Shown piece by piece: positions 9,056 through 18,813 of a stretch of 64,000 nt of DNA (its first letter is position 1; every line of letters begins with the position of its first letter). The stretch is from JAGVSR01 sp963742405 (lineage in GTDB: Bacteria; Pseudomonadota; Alphaproteobacteria; Rhizobiales; Hyphomicrobiaceae): contig CAVUMB010000001.1 of NCBI GenBank assembly GCA_963742405.1, positions 6,292-70,291 of the forward strand, given 5' to 3'. Both the position numbers and the translations under genes were made by a program. Below the pieces are notes generated by a model. That model ran no database searches, was not told the DNA's origin, and saw only the letters and a list, made by a program, of their open reading frames with translations.

Positions 9056-10357
9056 ATGACCGCTGTCCAAGCGGGTGCTCAGACAGCACCGGCGTCCGCT
9101 GCACAAACACATGCTCACGTGACCTGCCCGTTTTGCGGCCTGCGTTGCGATGATCTCGAAATCGCCCGCACCGGCCAGACCCTGAAAGTGACCCGCAACG
9201 GCTGCGATAAGGCCAAGGCAGGTTTCGAACGTCCATTAACGCAATCCATGCCGCGCGTCGGGGGCAAGGACGTCTCGCTGCCCGAAGCGATCGCCGCCGC
9301 CGCGGCATTGATCGGCAACGCGCGGCTTCCCGCATTCGGTGGCCTTGCGACGGATGTCGACGGCATGCGCGCGATCATGTCGATCGCCGACAAGACACGC
9401 GGGGTCGTTGACCATGCCTTTAGCGAGGCACAGGGCCGCAACATCAAGGTGCTGCAGACCAGCGGCTACATCATGACGACGCTGACGGAAGCTCGCAACC
9501 GCGCCGACCTGTTCATCATTGCAAGCGACGTCCACACGTTCCACCCGCGCTTTTTCGAACGCATCGTCTGCAATGAGAAATCGATGTTCTCCGAAGCGCC
9601 AGCCAAGCGCACGATCGTCTTTCTTGGCGAAGGCTATGACACGTCGGCGGCCGTTGGCACGCGCATCGGCGACGTCATCCAGATCAATTGCCCCAAGCAA
9701 CGTATAGGCGAGATTGTTTCCGCTCTGCGCACCCTGCACAAGGGCGTGCCGCTGCCGGCAGGCGACATTGCCGGCGTTCCCAGATCCCAAATCGAAGATC
9801 TGCTCGCCCGCTGCCACAAGGCCGACTACGGCGTCATCGTGTGGGTGCCGCCGGCTCTCGATTTTGCCAACGCCGACCTCACCGTCCATCAGATCTGCGA
9901 GTTTGTAAAAGATCTGAACGTCAAACAGCGCTTCGCAGGATTATCGCTGGGAGGCAATGAAGGCGCGAGCACGGCCGTGTCCGTGTGCACCTGGCAATCG
10001 GGCTACCCCCTGCGCGTCAGCTTTGCGACAGGTGAGCCGAAATATGATGCCAACCTGTTCGCTATTCCCAAGCTCATCGCATCCCGGCAGACGGACTGCC
10101 TCGTCTGGCTTGCGACCTTCACCGCGGATCTTTCTCCGCCCACGACCGATATTCCCACCATCGTGATTGGCTCGCACGACATCAAGCTGGCAAATGAGCC
10201 TGCCGTTTACATCCCAGTGGGCACTCCCGGCATCGACCACAAGGGTCAACTCGTGCGCTGCGACAGCGTCGTGTCCCTCCCGCTCCGCGATCTGGAACGC
10301 GCGGCGGGCCTGCCCCGCACGGTCGACGTTCTCGCTGCCCTCGAAGCCGCTCTCTGA
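9056..10357 (+). CDS. fhcB: Formyltransferase/hydrolase complex subunit B
   Basis: The product is 433 residues, homologous to subunit B of archaeal formylmethanofuran dehydrogenase. In aerobic methylotrophs the FhcABCD complex is not redox-active: it moves the formyl group from formyl-tetrahydromethanopterin to methanofuran and releases formate in the cytoplasm. The N-terminal motif VTCPFCGLRCDDLEI (near residue 21) is characteristic, and the rest is the molybdopterin-oxidoreductase-like fold. ATG at 9056 was chosen because the preceding 45 in-frame codons do not resemble the family; the ribosome site is weak. It begins an operon with fhcA (21-base gap), fhcD and fhcC. Confidence 0.93.
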   Translation: MTAVQAGAQTAPASAAQTHAHVTCPFCGLRCDDLEIARTGQTLKVTRNGCDKAKAGFERPLTQSMPRVGGKDVSLPEAIAAAAALIGNARLPAFGGLATDVDGMRAIMSIADKTRGVVDHAFSEAQGRNIKVLQTSGYIMTTLTEARNRADLFIIASDVHTFHPRFFERIVCNEKSMFSEAPAKRTIVFLGEGYDTSAAVGTRIGDVIQINCPKQRIGEIVSALRTLHKGVPLPAGDIAGVPRSQIEDLLARCHKADYGVIVWVPPALDFANADLTVHQICEFVKDLNVKQRFAGLSLGGNEGASTAVSVCTWQSGYPLRVSFATGEPKYDANLFAIPKLIASRQTDCLVWLATFTADLSPPTTDIPTIVIGSHDIKLANEPAVYIPVGTPGIDHKGQLVRCDSVVSLPLRDLERAAGLPRTVDVLAALEAAL

Positions 10358-10378
10358 ACCGCGAAAGACGATTGCTCC

Positions 10379-12064
10379 ATGTTGATCAAGTTCACCGGCG
10401 GTAAGGTCTACGACCCGGCCAACGGCGTCGACGGCGAAATCCGTGATATCCATGTACGCGACGGTCGTATCGTGACGCCGAGTGCCGGCGAAACGGTGCA
10501 GCAGGAATACAATCTCGCCGGCAAGGTCGTCATGGCAGGCGGCATCGACCCGCATTCGCACATCGGCGGCGGCAAGGTCACGATCGCACGCATGATGCTG
10601 CCGGAGGATCATCGCGGCCACGAGGTTCAACGCGGAGATTTGACGCGGTCGGGCTGCGGCCATGCCGTCCCATCGACGCTGACCGCCGGTTATCGCTATG
10701 CCGAGATGGGCTATACCGCCGCCTTTGAACCCGCCATGCTGCCGGCCAACGCGCGCCAGGCGCACATGGAGATGGCCGACACGCCCATGATCGACAAGGG
10801 CGCGTTCGTCATGCTCGGCTCCGACGATTACTTCCTGCGCTTGCTGACGCGCGGCGCGCATAAGGATGAGATCAAGGATTACATCGCCTGGAGTATGCAC
10901 GCGGCACAGGCGCTCGCCGTCAAGGTCGTCAACCCCGGCGGCATCTCTGCGTTCAAGTTCAATCAGCGCGCGCTCGACCTTGACGAGAAGCATGTCTTCT
11001 ACGGCGTCACGCCCCGTGACATTATCCTGACGCTCGGCCGCTCACTGCAGGAATTGGGCGTTCCGCATCCCATCCATATCCACGGCTGCAACCTGGGTGT
11101 GCCCGGCAACAAGGACACGACGCTCGCCACCATTCGCGCCTCCGAAGGCACGCCTATCCACCTCACCCACATTCAGTTCCACAGTTACGGCACCGAAGGC
11201 GACATGAAGTTTTCTTCAGGTGCCGCCGAGATCGCCGAACTGATCAATCAGTACAAGAACGTCTCCATCGACATCGGCCAGATCCTCTTCGGCCAGACCT
11301 GCACCGCATCCGGCGACTCGATGCGCCAGTACGGCAATACAAAGAGCGCTCACCCCAAGAAGTGGGTAGTGATGGATATCGAATGCGATGCCGGCTGCGG
11401 CGTGGTGCCGATGAAGTATCGCGACAAGAGCTTCGTCAACGCGCTCCAGTGGGCGATCGGGCTTGAGATGTTCCTGCTCGTCAACGACCCCTGGCGCATC
11501 TTCCTGACCACGGATCACCCGAATGGCGCACCGTTCACCACCTATCCGCATCTGATCCGCCTGCTCATGGACAAGACGTTCCGCAACGAAATGCTGCGCC
11601 GGATTCACCCCGGTGCCCAGGCGGCAACGATCCTCGGATCGCTCACCCGTGAATACTCGCTCTATGAAATCGCCATCATGACCCGCGCCGGCCCGGCCAA
11701 ATCACTCGGACTGAGGGATCGCGGACATCTCGGCCCCGGCGCCAACGCCGACATCACCGTCTATGACGACAACCCGGACCGCGAAGCAATGTTCACGACA
11801 CCGCTTTTCGTCTTCAAGAACGGCGAACTGATCGTGCGCAACGGACGAATTGTAAAAGTCGTCACCGGAGCAACGCACGTCGTGCGCCCTGAATATGATC
11901 GCAAACGCGCCGAGAAACCGTTGAAAGATTACTTCGACAGCTATCACACCGTGCAGATGGAGAACTTCCGTCTCCACGACGACGAAATCATCACCGCCGG
12001 CTGCGGCCACGCGCCCGGCACCTGCGGATGTCTCGTTGTCCACCCCACCGGGGCACGCACATGA
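10379..12064 (+). CDS. fhcA: Formyltransferase/hydrolase complex subunit A (amidohydrolase)
   Basis: The product is 561 residues of the metal-dependent amidohydrolase superfamily. The metal-binding motif GGIDPHSHIGG lies near residue 57; later ligands fall in HIHGCNLG, THIQFHSYG and TTDHPNG. This subunit hydrolyses formylmethanofuran to formate, the last step of the H4MPT-linked formaldehyde oxidation route. The last 40 residues carry Cys/His pairs (TAGCGHAPGTCGC). It starts 21 bases after fhcB and its stop overlaps the fhcD start (ATGA), so translation is coupled. The frame is intact. Confidence 0.95.
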   Translation: MLIKFTGGKVYDPANGVDGEIRDIHVRDGRIVTPSAGETVQQEYNLAGKVVMAGGIDPHSHIGGGKVTIARMMLPEDHRGHEVQRGDLTRSGCGHAVPSTLTAGYRYAEMGYTAAFEPAMLPANARQAHMEMADTPMIDKGAFVMLGSDDYFLRLLTRGAHKDEIKDYIAWSMHAAQALAVKVVNPGGISAFKFNQRALDLDEKHVFYGVTPRDIILTLGRSLQELGVPHPIHIHGCNLGVPGNKDTTLATIRASEGTPIHLTHIQFHSYGTEGDMKFSSGAAEIAELINQYKNVSIDIGQILFGQTCTASGDSMRQYGNTKSAHPKKWVVMDIECDAGCGVVPMKYRDKSFVNALQWAIGLEMFLLVNDPWRIFLTTDHPNGAPFTTYPHLIRLLMDKTFRNEMLRRIHPGAQAATILGSLTREYSLYEIAIMTRAGPAKSLGLRDRGHLGPGANADITVYDDNPDREAMFTTPLFVFKNGELIVRNGRIVKVVTGATHVVRPEYDRKRAEKPLKDYFDSYHTVQMENFRLHDDEIITAGCGHAPGTCGCLVVHPTGART

Positions 12065-12979
12065 CGCTGAGCCAGAACATGAAGGTCAACGGCGTCGCCA
12101 TCGACGATACCTTTGCCGAGGCATTCGGCATGAGCGGCACCGCTCTCATCATCACCGCCGACAGCGCCAAATGGGCGATGATCGCGGCCACGACGATGAC
12201 GGGCTTTGGTACGTCGGTTATCGGCTGCGGCGCCGAGTGCGGCATCGATTACGAGATCCCCGCCTCTGACACGCCCGATGGCCGCCCCGGCGTGCGCGTT
12301 CTCGTGTTCGGCTTCTCTCCCGACGCCATCCTGCCGCAATTGAAAAATCGCGTCGGACAATGCGTCCTGACGAGCCCCGGCTCGGCTTGCTACAATGGTC
12401 TCGACAGTCCCCAGCGGCTCGCGCTCTCCGCCGGGCCCGCGTTTTTTCGGCGACGGCTGGCAGATGTCGAAGCGGCTCGGCAAGCGCCGCTTCTGGCGCG
12501 TTCCCGTCATGGATGGTGAGTTCACCATCGAAGATAATGTCGGCGTCACGACCGATGCGGTCGGGGGCGGCAACTTGCTCATGCTCGGCCGCGATCGTGC
12601 CGGCCTTCTGGAAACAGCGGAAGCCGCCGTCGCAGCGATCGCGAAAGTGCCCGACGTGATCACCCCGTTTCCGGGCGGCATCGTACGCTCGGGTTCGAAA
12701 GTCGGCTCCAAGTACAAAGGCGCACTCGCCTCGACCAATAATGCCTTCTGCCCGACATTGCGCGGCACGACTGAGACCGAACTCGACCCGGACACGATCG
12801 CCGTGCTCGAAATCGTCATAGACGGATTGACGTCGCAGGCCGTGTCGAACGCCATGCGCGCCGGCCTCAAGGCTGTCACCGACATCGGCGCCGCGAAAGG
12901 TGTCACGCGCGTTTCAGCCGGCAATTACGGCGGCAAACTTGGCCAGTTCCACTACCACCTGAAGGATTACGTCGCATGA
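12061..12979 (+). CDS. fhcD: Formylmethanofuran--tetrahydromethanopterin formyltransferase (one frameshift)
   Basis: The product is about 305 residues and transfers the formyl group between tetrahydromethanopterin and methanofuran in the Fhc complex. The N-terminal half runs from MTLSQNMKVNGVAIDDTF to GSACYNGLD; the C-terminal half resumes with RFFGDGWQMSKR and ends LGQFHYHLKDYVA, as in the family. The frame is broken at about 12436-12438 in the run GGGCCCGCG, where one extra C separates the halves; dropping it joins them. It overlaps both neighbours by four bases (ATGA), typical of a tightly coupled operon. I read it as one functional gene with a sequence error. Confidence 0.9.
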
Positions 12980-13776
12980 GCGGGCTCAAGCTGCGTCTGA
13001 AATCCACCCCCGTCGGCCGGCTCGACCTGTCGTGTTTGCAGCCTGCGCCATTGACCGCGCAATCGGCCGAGGACGTCGCGCGACTGCCTTTCGAAGGCGG
13101 CACGCTAGGCGACCTGTTTGAAGTCACGTCCACGAACGACGCGGGCACGCTTGTGTTGGCGCAAACGACACTGGCCTGCGACGGCATCGGCGATCACTTG
13201 GCGTCCGGCACGCTCATCGTCGAGGGCGATGCCGGTCAGTACGCCGGCCGTTACATGAAGGGCGGCCGTCTCGACATTCGCGGTTCGGCCGGAAACTATC
13301 TCGGCGCCGGAATGAAGGGCGGCCTTATCACCGTTACCGGATCGGCCGGCAGCTATGTTGGCGGTTTACTGCACGGTGAAAAGTTCGGCATGGCCGGCGG
13401 AATCATCCACGTTGGCGGAGATATCGGCGAACGCGCCGGGGATCGGATGCGCCGAGGCACGATTGTCGCCGCGGGCAAAACCGGAGCGGCGGCCGGTTCA
13501 CGCATGGCGGGTGGAACAATCTGGGCCGAAGGTGGCTTTGGTCCTGGCGCCGGGCCGCTGATGCGCCGCGGCACGCTCATCGGTCCGAAGGCAGATGACA
13601 TGCTGGCGACTTTCGCCGATTGTGGCCTCCACGATATGGTTTTTCTACGCCTTATCAGCCGGTTCGTAGCAGCCGAATTGGGCCCGCTGGCACCGGCGCC
13701 GCTGCCCGCGAAGGTGCGCCGCTTCGCTGGGGATCTCGCGTCCATTGGTAAGGGTGAGTTGCTGCTGACCGGCTGA
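12976..13776 (+). CDS. fhcC: Formyltransferase/hydrolase complex subunit C
   Basis: The product is 266 residues. The middle (about residues 75-200) is a right-handed beta-helix of GXXGXXXG-type repeats, for instance GDAGQYAGRYMKGG, GSAGNYLGAGMKGG and GDIGERAGDRMRRG, the fold shared with subunit C of formylmethanofuran dehydrogenase and the GltS C-terminal domain. It is a structural subunit of the Fhc complex. It begins inside the fhcD stop codon and closes the operon; no hairpin is obvious after it. Confidence 0.94.
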   Translation: MSGLKLRLKSTPVGRLDLSCLQPAPLTAQSAEDVARLPFEGGTLGDLFEVTSTNDAGTLVLAQTTLACDGIGDHLASGTLIVEGDAGQYAGRYMKGGRLDIRGSAGNYLGAGMKGGLITVTGSAGSYVGGLLHGEKFGMAGGIIHVGGDIGERAGDRMRRGTIVAAGKTGAAAGSRMAGGTIWAEGGFGPGAGPLMRRGTLIGPKADDMLATFADCGLHDMVFLRLISRFVAAELGPLAPAPLPAKVRRFAGDLASIGKGELLLTG

Positions 13777-13938
13777 CCGGCAAGTGCCCGCAAGTTCTGA
13801 ACCGGCATAAGATGACCGAACCGGGCCGTTGATCCGTGCGAAAGGTGCAGGCGTAAGTCATCTTATGCAACGTCAGCTTCGGCGGGCGTGGCCTCGGGCG
13901 TGTCGCCCGCACAAATAAAACCGGGAGAACCACGCCCC

Positions 13939-14139
13939 ATGCTGACGATCGTTATCTCAGCCTGCATGATTGCAGACCCTTCCAGCTGCAAAGATTACAC
14001 CCTGCCTGTCGACGGCGACATGGACACGATCCAGTGCGCTATGCTCGCGCCACCATTTCTTGCCAATTGGCAGGAAACGCATCCGCAGTGGACGGTCAAA
14101 CGGTGGAAGTGCCAGCCAGCAACAATGAACGATACCTGA
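13939..14139 (+). CDS. Small conserved alphaproteobacterial protein, function unknown
   Basis: The product is 66 residues from ATG at 13939 with GGGAG about ten bases upstream. It contains four Cys (SACMIADPSSC, IQCAML, WKCQPAT) and the segment HPQWTVKRWKC near the end. Similar short proteins are common hypothetical genes in Rhizobiales and relatives; no function is known to me. It is not clearly secreted, although the first 12 residues are hydrophobic. A bidirectional terminator follows. Confidence 0.72.
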   Translation: MLTIVISACMIADPSSCKDYTLPVDGDMDTIQCAMLAPPFLANWQETHPQWTVKRWKCQPATMNDT

Positions 14140-14176
14140 TCGCTGGACCACCCAAGGTATTGTTGCGAATTATGCG

Positions 14177-14200
14177 AAGCGGACTGTGATCAGTCCGCTT
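14177..14200. terminator. Bidirectional terminator
   Basis: A perfect 9-bp stem AAGCGGACT / AGTCCGCTT with a 6-base loop is followed by TTG on the plus strand. It overlaps the stop codon of the convergent DUF1194 gene and closes the small-protein gene on the other side. Confidence 0.65.
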
Positions 14201-14939
14201 TTGCGTATCGAGAACCCGGCAGCGTGCCGCTGATCTCGTTGACGAACTTCTGCCGGATCGCGCGCTCGAAGTCGCCGAACCCCTTGGCCGGCAAGACAAA
14301 CGCGCCGGGCCCGCCTATGACGTGTTCGGAATACCAGCCTTCCAGCGACGGGCCATCATCACCCTCCAGGATTGGCAAACCATTGATGATGACGCCGGAG
14401 TTGACGAGTTCATCGCGCACGATGTCAATCGGCTCCTCGCGGTTGCAGTTGTCCTTGCCATCCCCCGACACATCGACCACGACCCGTGCCGCCTGCGCCG
14501 GAATTTGGGTAACGACCTTGTCGGCGATCATGCGCATCATGCCGGACATGCAGGTAAACTCGCCGCCCTCGCGCGGCAGCCGGCGAACCTGCTGCGCCAC
14601 CGCCGCGGCTTCCTCTTTCGAAGAAATGCGGGTCCACGGTACAGAAATTTTTGGCTTGTCGGCCCACATGACGAGCGAAATCAGGATGCTGCCGCGGCTC
14701 CCGGCCAGGATCGCCTCGACGACCCCCTCATCTTCCAGCGCCTTGGCAATCCCATCCAATTGCAGCCGGTATCGTGTTGCATCGACGGAGTTCGAGACAT
14801 CGACGGAAACGACAAGCGCGGTGTCGACCTCCGGAAAATCTTGCGCGTTGGTGGCAAACGGAACCGCGAGCGTCAGCGCCAGAGCCAAGTATGCGGCCCA
14901 GTTGCGAACCCGGGCCATCAGCGGCGTGGCGATTGGCAT
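14190..14939 (-). CDS. DUF1194 domain-containing secreted protein (VWA-like)
   Basis: The product is 249 residues with a signal peptide ending near TNAQDF. The body starts VDTALVVSVDVSNSVDATRY, containing the DxSxS metal-ion-dependent adhesion site of von Willebrand factor A folds. The later VVDVSGDGKDN segment is the second conserved strand of the DUF1194 family. The role is unknown; such domains bind protein partners through a divalent metal. The pentapeptide-repeat gene precedes it on the same strand with a 31-base gap, so the two may be co-transcribed. Confidence 0.82.
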   Translation of the reverse strand: MPIATPLMARVRNWAAYLALALTLAVPFATNAQDFPEVDTALVVSVDVSNSVDATRYRLQLDGIAKALEDEGVVEAILAGSRGSILISLVMWADKPKISVPWTRISSKEEAAAVAQQVRRLPREGGEFTCMSGMMRMIADKVVTQIPAQAARVVVDVSGDGKDNCNREEPIDIVRDELVNSGVIINGLPILEGDDGPSLEGWYSEHVIGGPGAFVLPAKGFGDFERAIRQKFVNEISGTLPGSRYAKAD

Positions 14940-14970
14940 GCGAAACTTTCCACCCAGTCGATTGGCGCCT

Positions 14971-15894
14971 TTACCTCAGCGCTTTATCCAGGTTGAGAGC
15001 TAGGCCCAAACCCTTGGCGCTTTCAAGACCTTTGACTTGCCTCAAATCGGCATCTGCCAGATCAGCACCCGTCAAATCCGCGCCGGTCAGGTCAGCCCCC
15101 TTGAAGTCGACCCGCGACAGATCGGTGCGCGTCAGCCGCGCACCGGCGAGATTGGCATTGGCGAACGAAGCCATGGCGAGCGACGCGTCGTCGAAATTCG
15201 CGCCCCTCAGAATCGCTCCGTCAAATCGGCATCCTCGGCAGAAGTTGCGCGGCAGGAACGAGATATCGGCACGCGGATCATGGGGCGAGAAATCAAAGCC
15301 GGACAGATCCGCGCTCTTGAACGACGCCCCATCGATGCGGCCGGTAAGTCGCACACCGCGCAAGTTAGCATTGTCGAATACAGGCGCCTCACGCCAATCA
15401 CTGCGCAGATCCGAATAAATGGTCGGCCGCATCAGGGTTGCGCCCTCCAGATTGGCACCGGAAAAATTGGCAAAGGTCAGCACGGTCCGATCGAGTCGCG
15501 CCCCGGCGAGATCGGAACTCGACAAGTTGGCGTTCGAAAGATCGGTTCCAAAAACATCCGAACGGTTCAGCCGCGCGCCTTTGAAGTCAAGACCCGATAA
15601 ATCAAGGTGCTTCATCCCCCGGTGGGAGAAATCAATAACCATCCCGGTCTTGCTGGCCTTGAACAGAGCCGAGGTGACCTGCCCCGCCGTTGTGTCGTTG
15701 GAAAGTCCTTCGGCAGCGCGAATTTCCATCGTTGTCGGATCAGGATGCGGCTCAACCACCGTAAACGGTGCACGAGGCAGGCCCAGCACCACATCGGCAG
15801 CTCTGGTCTCGATAGACGACCAGGCGAACATCGGACAAATGAGCAGAACATAGCGCCATCTGGCGCTGCTACCCGCTTTTGCCCGCCCTTGCAT
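14971..15894 (-). CDS. Pentapeptide-repeat protein, exported
   Basis: The product is 307 residues. An N-terminal hydrophobic segment (about 15-33) may export it. From about residue 90 onward there are A(D/N)LXX-type pentapeptide repeats, such as LSNANLSSSDLAGARLDRT and the near-perfect run DFKGADLTGADLTGADL near the C-terminus. These form a square right-handed beta-helix. The function is not predictable from the repeats alone. It lies 31 bases upstream of the DUF1194 gene on the same strand. Confidence 0.82.
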   Translation of the reverse strand: MQGRAKAGSSARWRYVLLICPMFAWSSIETRAADVVLGLPRAPFTVVEPHPDPTTMEIRAAEGLSNDTTAGQVTSALFKASKTGMVIDFSHRGMKHLDLSGLDFKGARLNRSDVFGTDLSNANLSSSDLAGARLDRTVLTFANFSGANLEGATLMRPTIYSDLRSDWREAPVFDNANLRGVRLTGRIDGASFKSADLSGFDFSPHDPRADISFLPRNFCRGCRFDGAILRGANFDDASLAMASFANANLAGARLTRTDLSRVDFKGADLTGADLTGADLADADLRQVKGLESAKGLGLALNLDKALR

Positions 15895-15997
15895 CGCTAC
15901 TCACGGCCTTAAAGCCGAGCCCCTCTATGTTGACCCGTAAGATAAACAACGGATCGCCATCAAGAGTAGATCACAGACCCGTCACGTCCTCCACGGC

Positions 15998-18265
15998 TCA
16001 ATTGAGCTTGATGGAGCCGAAAAGTCGAACGCTGGCCCCGGGCTGCAGCACATCCTCGCGGCGTTTGAATGAGGCGGAATTCAATACGTCGTCGTCGGCA
16101 AGGTTGTCGCCTCTGAGGCCGATCGTTATTTCCTGTGGGAGGCTGGCTGCTCCGTCAAAGCGAGAGGTGTAGCTCAACTCGGCGGACACCAGCGTGTACC
16201 CTGGCGTTGTCAATTCATCGACGGCGACACGATCCTGATCGAAGGCGTGCAAGACGCCAGCGCGGGCAAACCAATTCAGATCGCGGTAGTAAAGTCCGCC
16301 TCCAAGTCGGTGAGGCGGAATACGGGGGACGTTTTCTCCGTCGGCGAACTCGGCATTGACGAAGTCGTATTGCCCGTCGACGCCCCATACGCCCTTCCAG
16401 ATCGCCGCCACGTCATATTGACCACCGATTTCTACGCCGTAAAAAGTAGCGCCTCGTTGCTGGTAGACAATCAGATCGAGATCACCCACTCCACCGCAAC
16501 TGTCGAGAGTTTCCTCACAAGAGACGCCATCAATGATCTGCTTGTAAATGAACCCGTCGAACTTCGTGTAATAGGCCGTCGCGTCAAAGCGGAAAGCGCC
16601 CGCTGCCTTTCCGAAACCGAGTTCGACAGTGCGTGCACTCTCGATATCAAGGTCAGGGTTGCCGATTTCGAAAGTACCCGTTGCTTCATGCACGCCCTTG
16701 GAAAAGAGTTCCGGCGCCGCCGGGGCCCGTTCGACATACTGACCATTGAGCCGTGCCACGACCCCCATCGGTAGTTCGTAAAGCGCACCGAGACTACCGC
16801 TGAACGGGGTGAAACTGCGCGTCCCCTCGAACAGGCCAGGATTATTCAAGTCCGCAATACTCGTGTACCCGTCGCCCTGCGCTCTTGTCTCTTCGATACG
16901 AGCGGCAGCCTGCAAGCGCAGCGCGTTTGTAGCCTGCAATTCTTCGAACCAGAATCCAGCGATGGATTTGACATTCGCGGTATCCAGCAGCGCATCAACG
17001 GGCTCATCGACGGCCACGCCTTTGATATCCTGGTCACCCCACTGCACGCCGACGGCGCCGCTCCATTCACCCAGACTGTTGCGGAACGACTGATGTTGCA
17101 GTTCGGCGCGCGCTTCGTATTCTTTATTTGTAAAGCGAGTACCAACGATGTCGCCGCCCTCAGCTTCGTCGAAAATCACCTCGTTATGAGTGTAGTCGGA
17201 CGCGCCGAACCAGACGCGTAGAGCTTCTATGCCCATGTCCTGCACGCGCCACTCTCCCTTGACCTGGACTTTGTCCTGTTCGAGGTCGATGCGCGGCCGC
17301 ACTTCCAGAGCTTCCTCACCCGGGATACCGTACAGACTTTCCAGGCGCGTGAAGGCGACACCAAGGAAACCAGATGGCCCCACGAGCGATGTGCCGAGAG
17401 AAAAACCGTCGCTGTTGACGAAGGTATTGGCCTCACGGCCCTGGGGGGTGTCGTAATCTTCCGTAATGCGCTTGAAGGCATCAGCATGCACAGCAACATT
17501 CCCCGATCCGGCGGTAGCTCGAATTGCGCCGTCACGGCCTTCGTCGACGGACGTAAGACCGCCTTTGATCTCACCGGAAAAACCGCCGTTGGGAATGACG
17601 GTCGGGATGCGTTGGTTCTCGATCGCCACGACGCCGCCAATGGCCTGACTGCCATAACGCAGTGTTGCCGGCCCGCGCACGACCTCGACCTGATCTGCGG
17701 CGAACGGGTCGATGGTGACGGCGTGGTCTTCCGACAGGGCTGAAACGTCGCCGCTACTCAACCCGTTTTCCTGCACGCGGACACGATGGTTATCGAGGCC
17801 GCGAATGATCGGCCGGTTCGCGCCAGCAGCGAACGTCGATCCGGCGATGCCGGGTTTGTTCTGCAGCGAGTCCGTGATGGTGGCGCCTTGATTGGAAAGA
17901 ATCTCGCCCTCTTTCAAAACGGTGATTGTGGCGAACGCATCTTCCACAACGATCAAGGTGCCCGGCACGGCTGCAACAGGACCGAGTGCTTCGCTGCTTG
18001 GCCCGACCGACTGCAGTTCTCCAGTGGCGGTCGCGGGCTGCTGCCGGGGCTCGGATGTGCCCGCTACCGGCTTTTCTTTCGGCTTGGCTACGGGGCTCGG
18101 TGCCGTCACGACAACTTCGGGAAGCTCGACCGCCCCCGTGTTCTGTCCCAAAGCCGTCTCTGAAAAAGTACCGACGGCAATGGCGCATAGAGTTGCCATG
18201 CCCGACAACCGCGTCCCGACCGCCAATTTCCCGCTCGTCGCGAATACCAACGACCAAAACATCAT
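15998..18265 (-). CDS. TonB-dependent outer-membrane receptor, probably for zinc (ZnuD-like)
   Basis: The product is 755 residues: signal peptide, a Pro-rich segment with the TonB-box-like EVVVTAPSP, a plug domain and a 22-strand barrel ending in an aromatic-type terminus, VRLFGSIKLN. The plug contains PIIRGLDNHRVRVQENGL and SALSEDHAVTIDP, as in zinc receptors of the ZnuD type. Several His and Asp/Glu-rich loops could bind metal. A Zur-type palindrome lies 16 bases upstream of the start, and zur is the next gene upstream on the same strand. The receptor is therefore probably made under zinc limitation and imports zinc across the outer membrane. Confidence 0.85.
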   Translation of the reverse strand: MMFWSLVFATSGKLAVGTRLSGMATLCAIAVGTFSETALGQNTGAVELPEVVVTAPSPVAKPKEKPVAGTSEPRQQPATATGELQSVGPSSEALGPVAAVPGTLIVVEDAFATITVLKEGEILSNQGATITDSLQNKPGIAGSTFAAGANRPIIRGLDNHRVRVQENGLSSGDVSALSEDHAVTIDPFAADQVEVVRGPATLRYGSQAIGGVVAIENQRIPTVIPNGGFSGEIKGGLTSVDEGRDGAIRATAGSGNVAVHADAFKRITEDYDTPQGREANTFVNSDGFSLGTSLVGPSGFLGVAFTRLESLYGIPGEEALEVRPRIDLEQDKVQVKGEWRVQDMGIEALRVWFGASDYTHNEVIFDEAEGGDIVGTRFTNKEYEARAELQHQSFRNSLGEWSGAVGVQWGDQDIKGVAVDEPVDALLDTANVKSIAGFWFEELQATNALRLQAAARIEETRAQGDGYTSIADLNNPGLFEGTRSFTPFSGSLGALYELPMGVVARLNGQYVERAPAAPELFSKGVHEATGTFEIGNPDLDIESARTVELGFGKAAGAFRFDATAYYTKFDGFIYKQIIDGVSCEETLDSCGGVGDLDLIVYQQRGATFYGVEIGGQYDVAAIWKGVWGVDGQYDFVNAEFADGENVPRIPPHRLGGGLYYRDLNWFARAGVLHAFDQDRVAVDELTTPGYTLVSAELSYTSRFDGAASLPQEITIGLRGDNLADDDVLNSASFKRREDVLQPGASVRLFGSIKLN

Positions 18266-18280
18266 GCGCCACCAGTACCG

Positions 18281-18294
18281 GATATTATAATATC
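18281..18294. promoter_or_regulatory. Zur-box-like palindrome
   Basis: GATATTATAATATC is a perfect 14-bp palindrome resembling alphaproteobacterial Zur sites (TATAATATA cores). It lies 16-29 bases upstream of the receptor start. A second related element, GCGGATAATATCCGG (18310-18324), mirrors it, so the whole 18279-18324 stretch can also pair as one long inverted repeat. Confidence 0.65.
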
Positions 18295-18405
18295 ACATCC
18301 GCTAAATGTGCGGATAATATCCGGATCGGCAAGCAATCACTTTGCATCGGAGTAAGAGAGGAGCAACGTGCGGCCTTGCGGCAACACGCCGGATGCCCCT
18401 CGGTT

Positions 18406-18813
18406 TTAGGCTATTTGCGAAACACAGCGAGCGCACGTGCCGCGCAGTTCGAGCGTCATCTGGCGCAGCACAAAGTGCGAGTCTTCAGCCCAATTTACCA
18501 ATGCCGTCAGCGCTGTAGGCTCGTCAAATTCGTCCACGCCGCCACAGCGATCGCAAATTGCGAAAATGGCGGTCCCCTTGTGCACCGCGTGGCTGCAGGC
18601 AACAAAAGCATTGAGGCTTTCCAGCCTGTGTGCCGCACCCGAGGCGATCAACCGGTCGAGTGAGCGATAAACCGTCTGCGGAGCCAGCGTCGCCTTGTCC
18701 CGCACGCTTTCGATAATCTCATAAGCGCTCACCGGGCGGCCGGCATTGCGAAGCGCGTCGCAGATCAGGCGGTCCTGCTCCGTCGAAGGGCGACGTTTGG
18801 CGGGTTTTTTCAT
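18406..18813 (-). CDS. zur: Fur-family transcriptional repressor, Zur type
   Basis: The product is 135 residues. The N-terminal winged helix includes PQTVYRSLDRLIASG, the DNA-recognition region of Fur proteins. The C-terminal half has ACSHAVHKG, two CxxC motifs (ICDRCGG and TCARC) forming the structural zinc site, and His/Glu ligands between them. The sequence HAVH and the position beside a ZnuD-like receptor favour Zur over Fur or Irr. ATG at 18813 was chosen because upstream in-frame codons do not look like the family; its ribosome site is weak. It would repress the receptor via the palindrome at 18281. Confidence 0.82.
   Translation of the reverse strand: MKKPAKRRPSTEQDRLICDALRNAGRPVSAYEIIESVRDKATLAPQTVYRSLDRLIASGAAHRLESLNAFVACSHAVHKGTAIFAICDRCGGVDEFDEPTALTALVNWAEDSHFVLRQMTLELRGTCARCVSQIA

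Noticed and set aside
9941..10993. 350-codon minus-strand frame across fhcB and fhcA
   Set aside because: It lies fully antisense to well-conserved genes; high GC produces such frames by chance.
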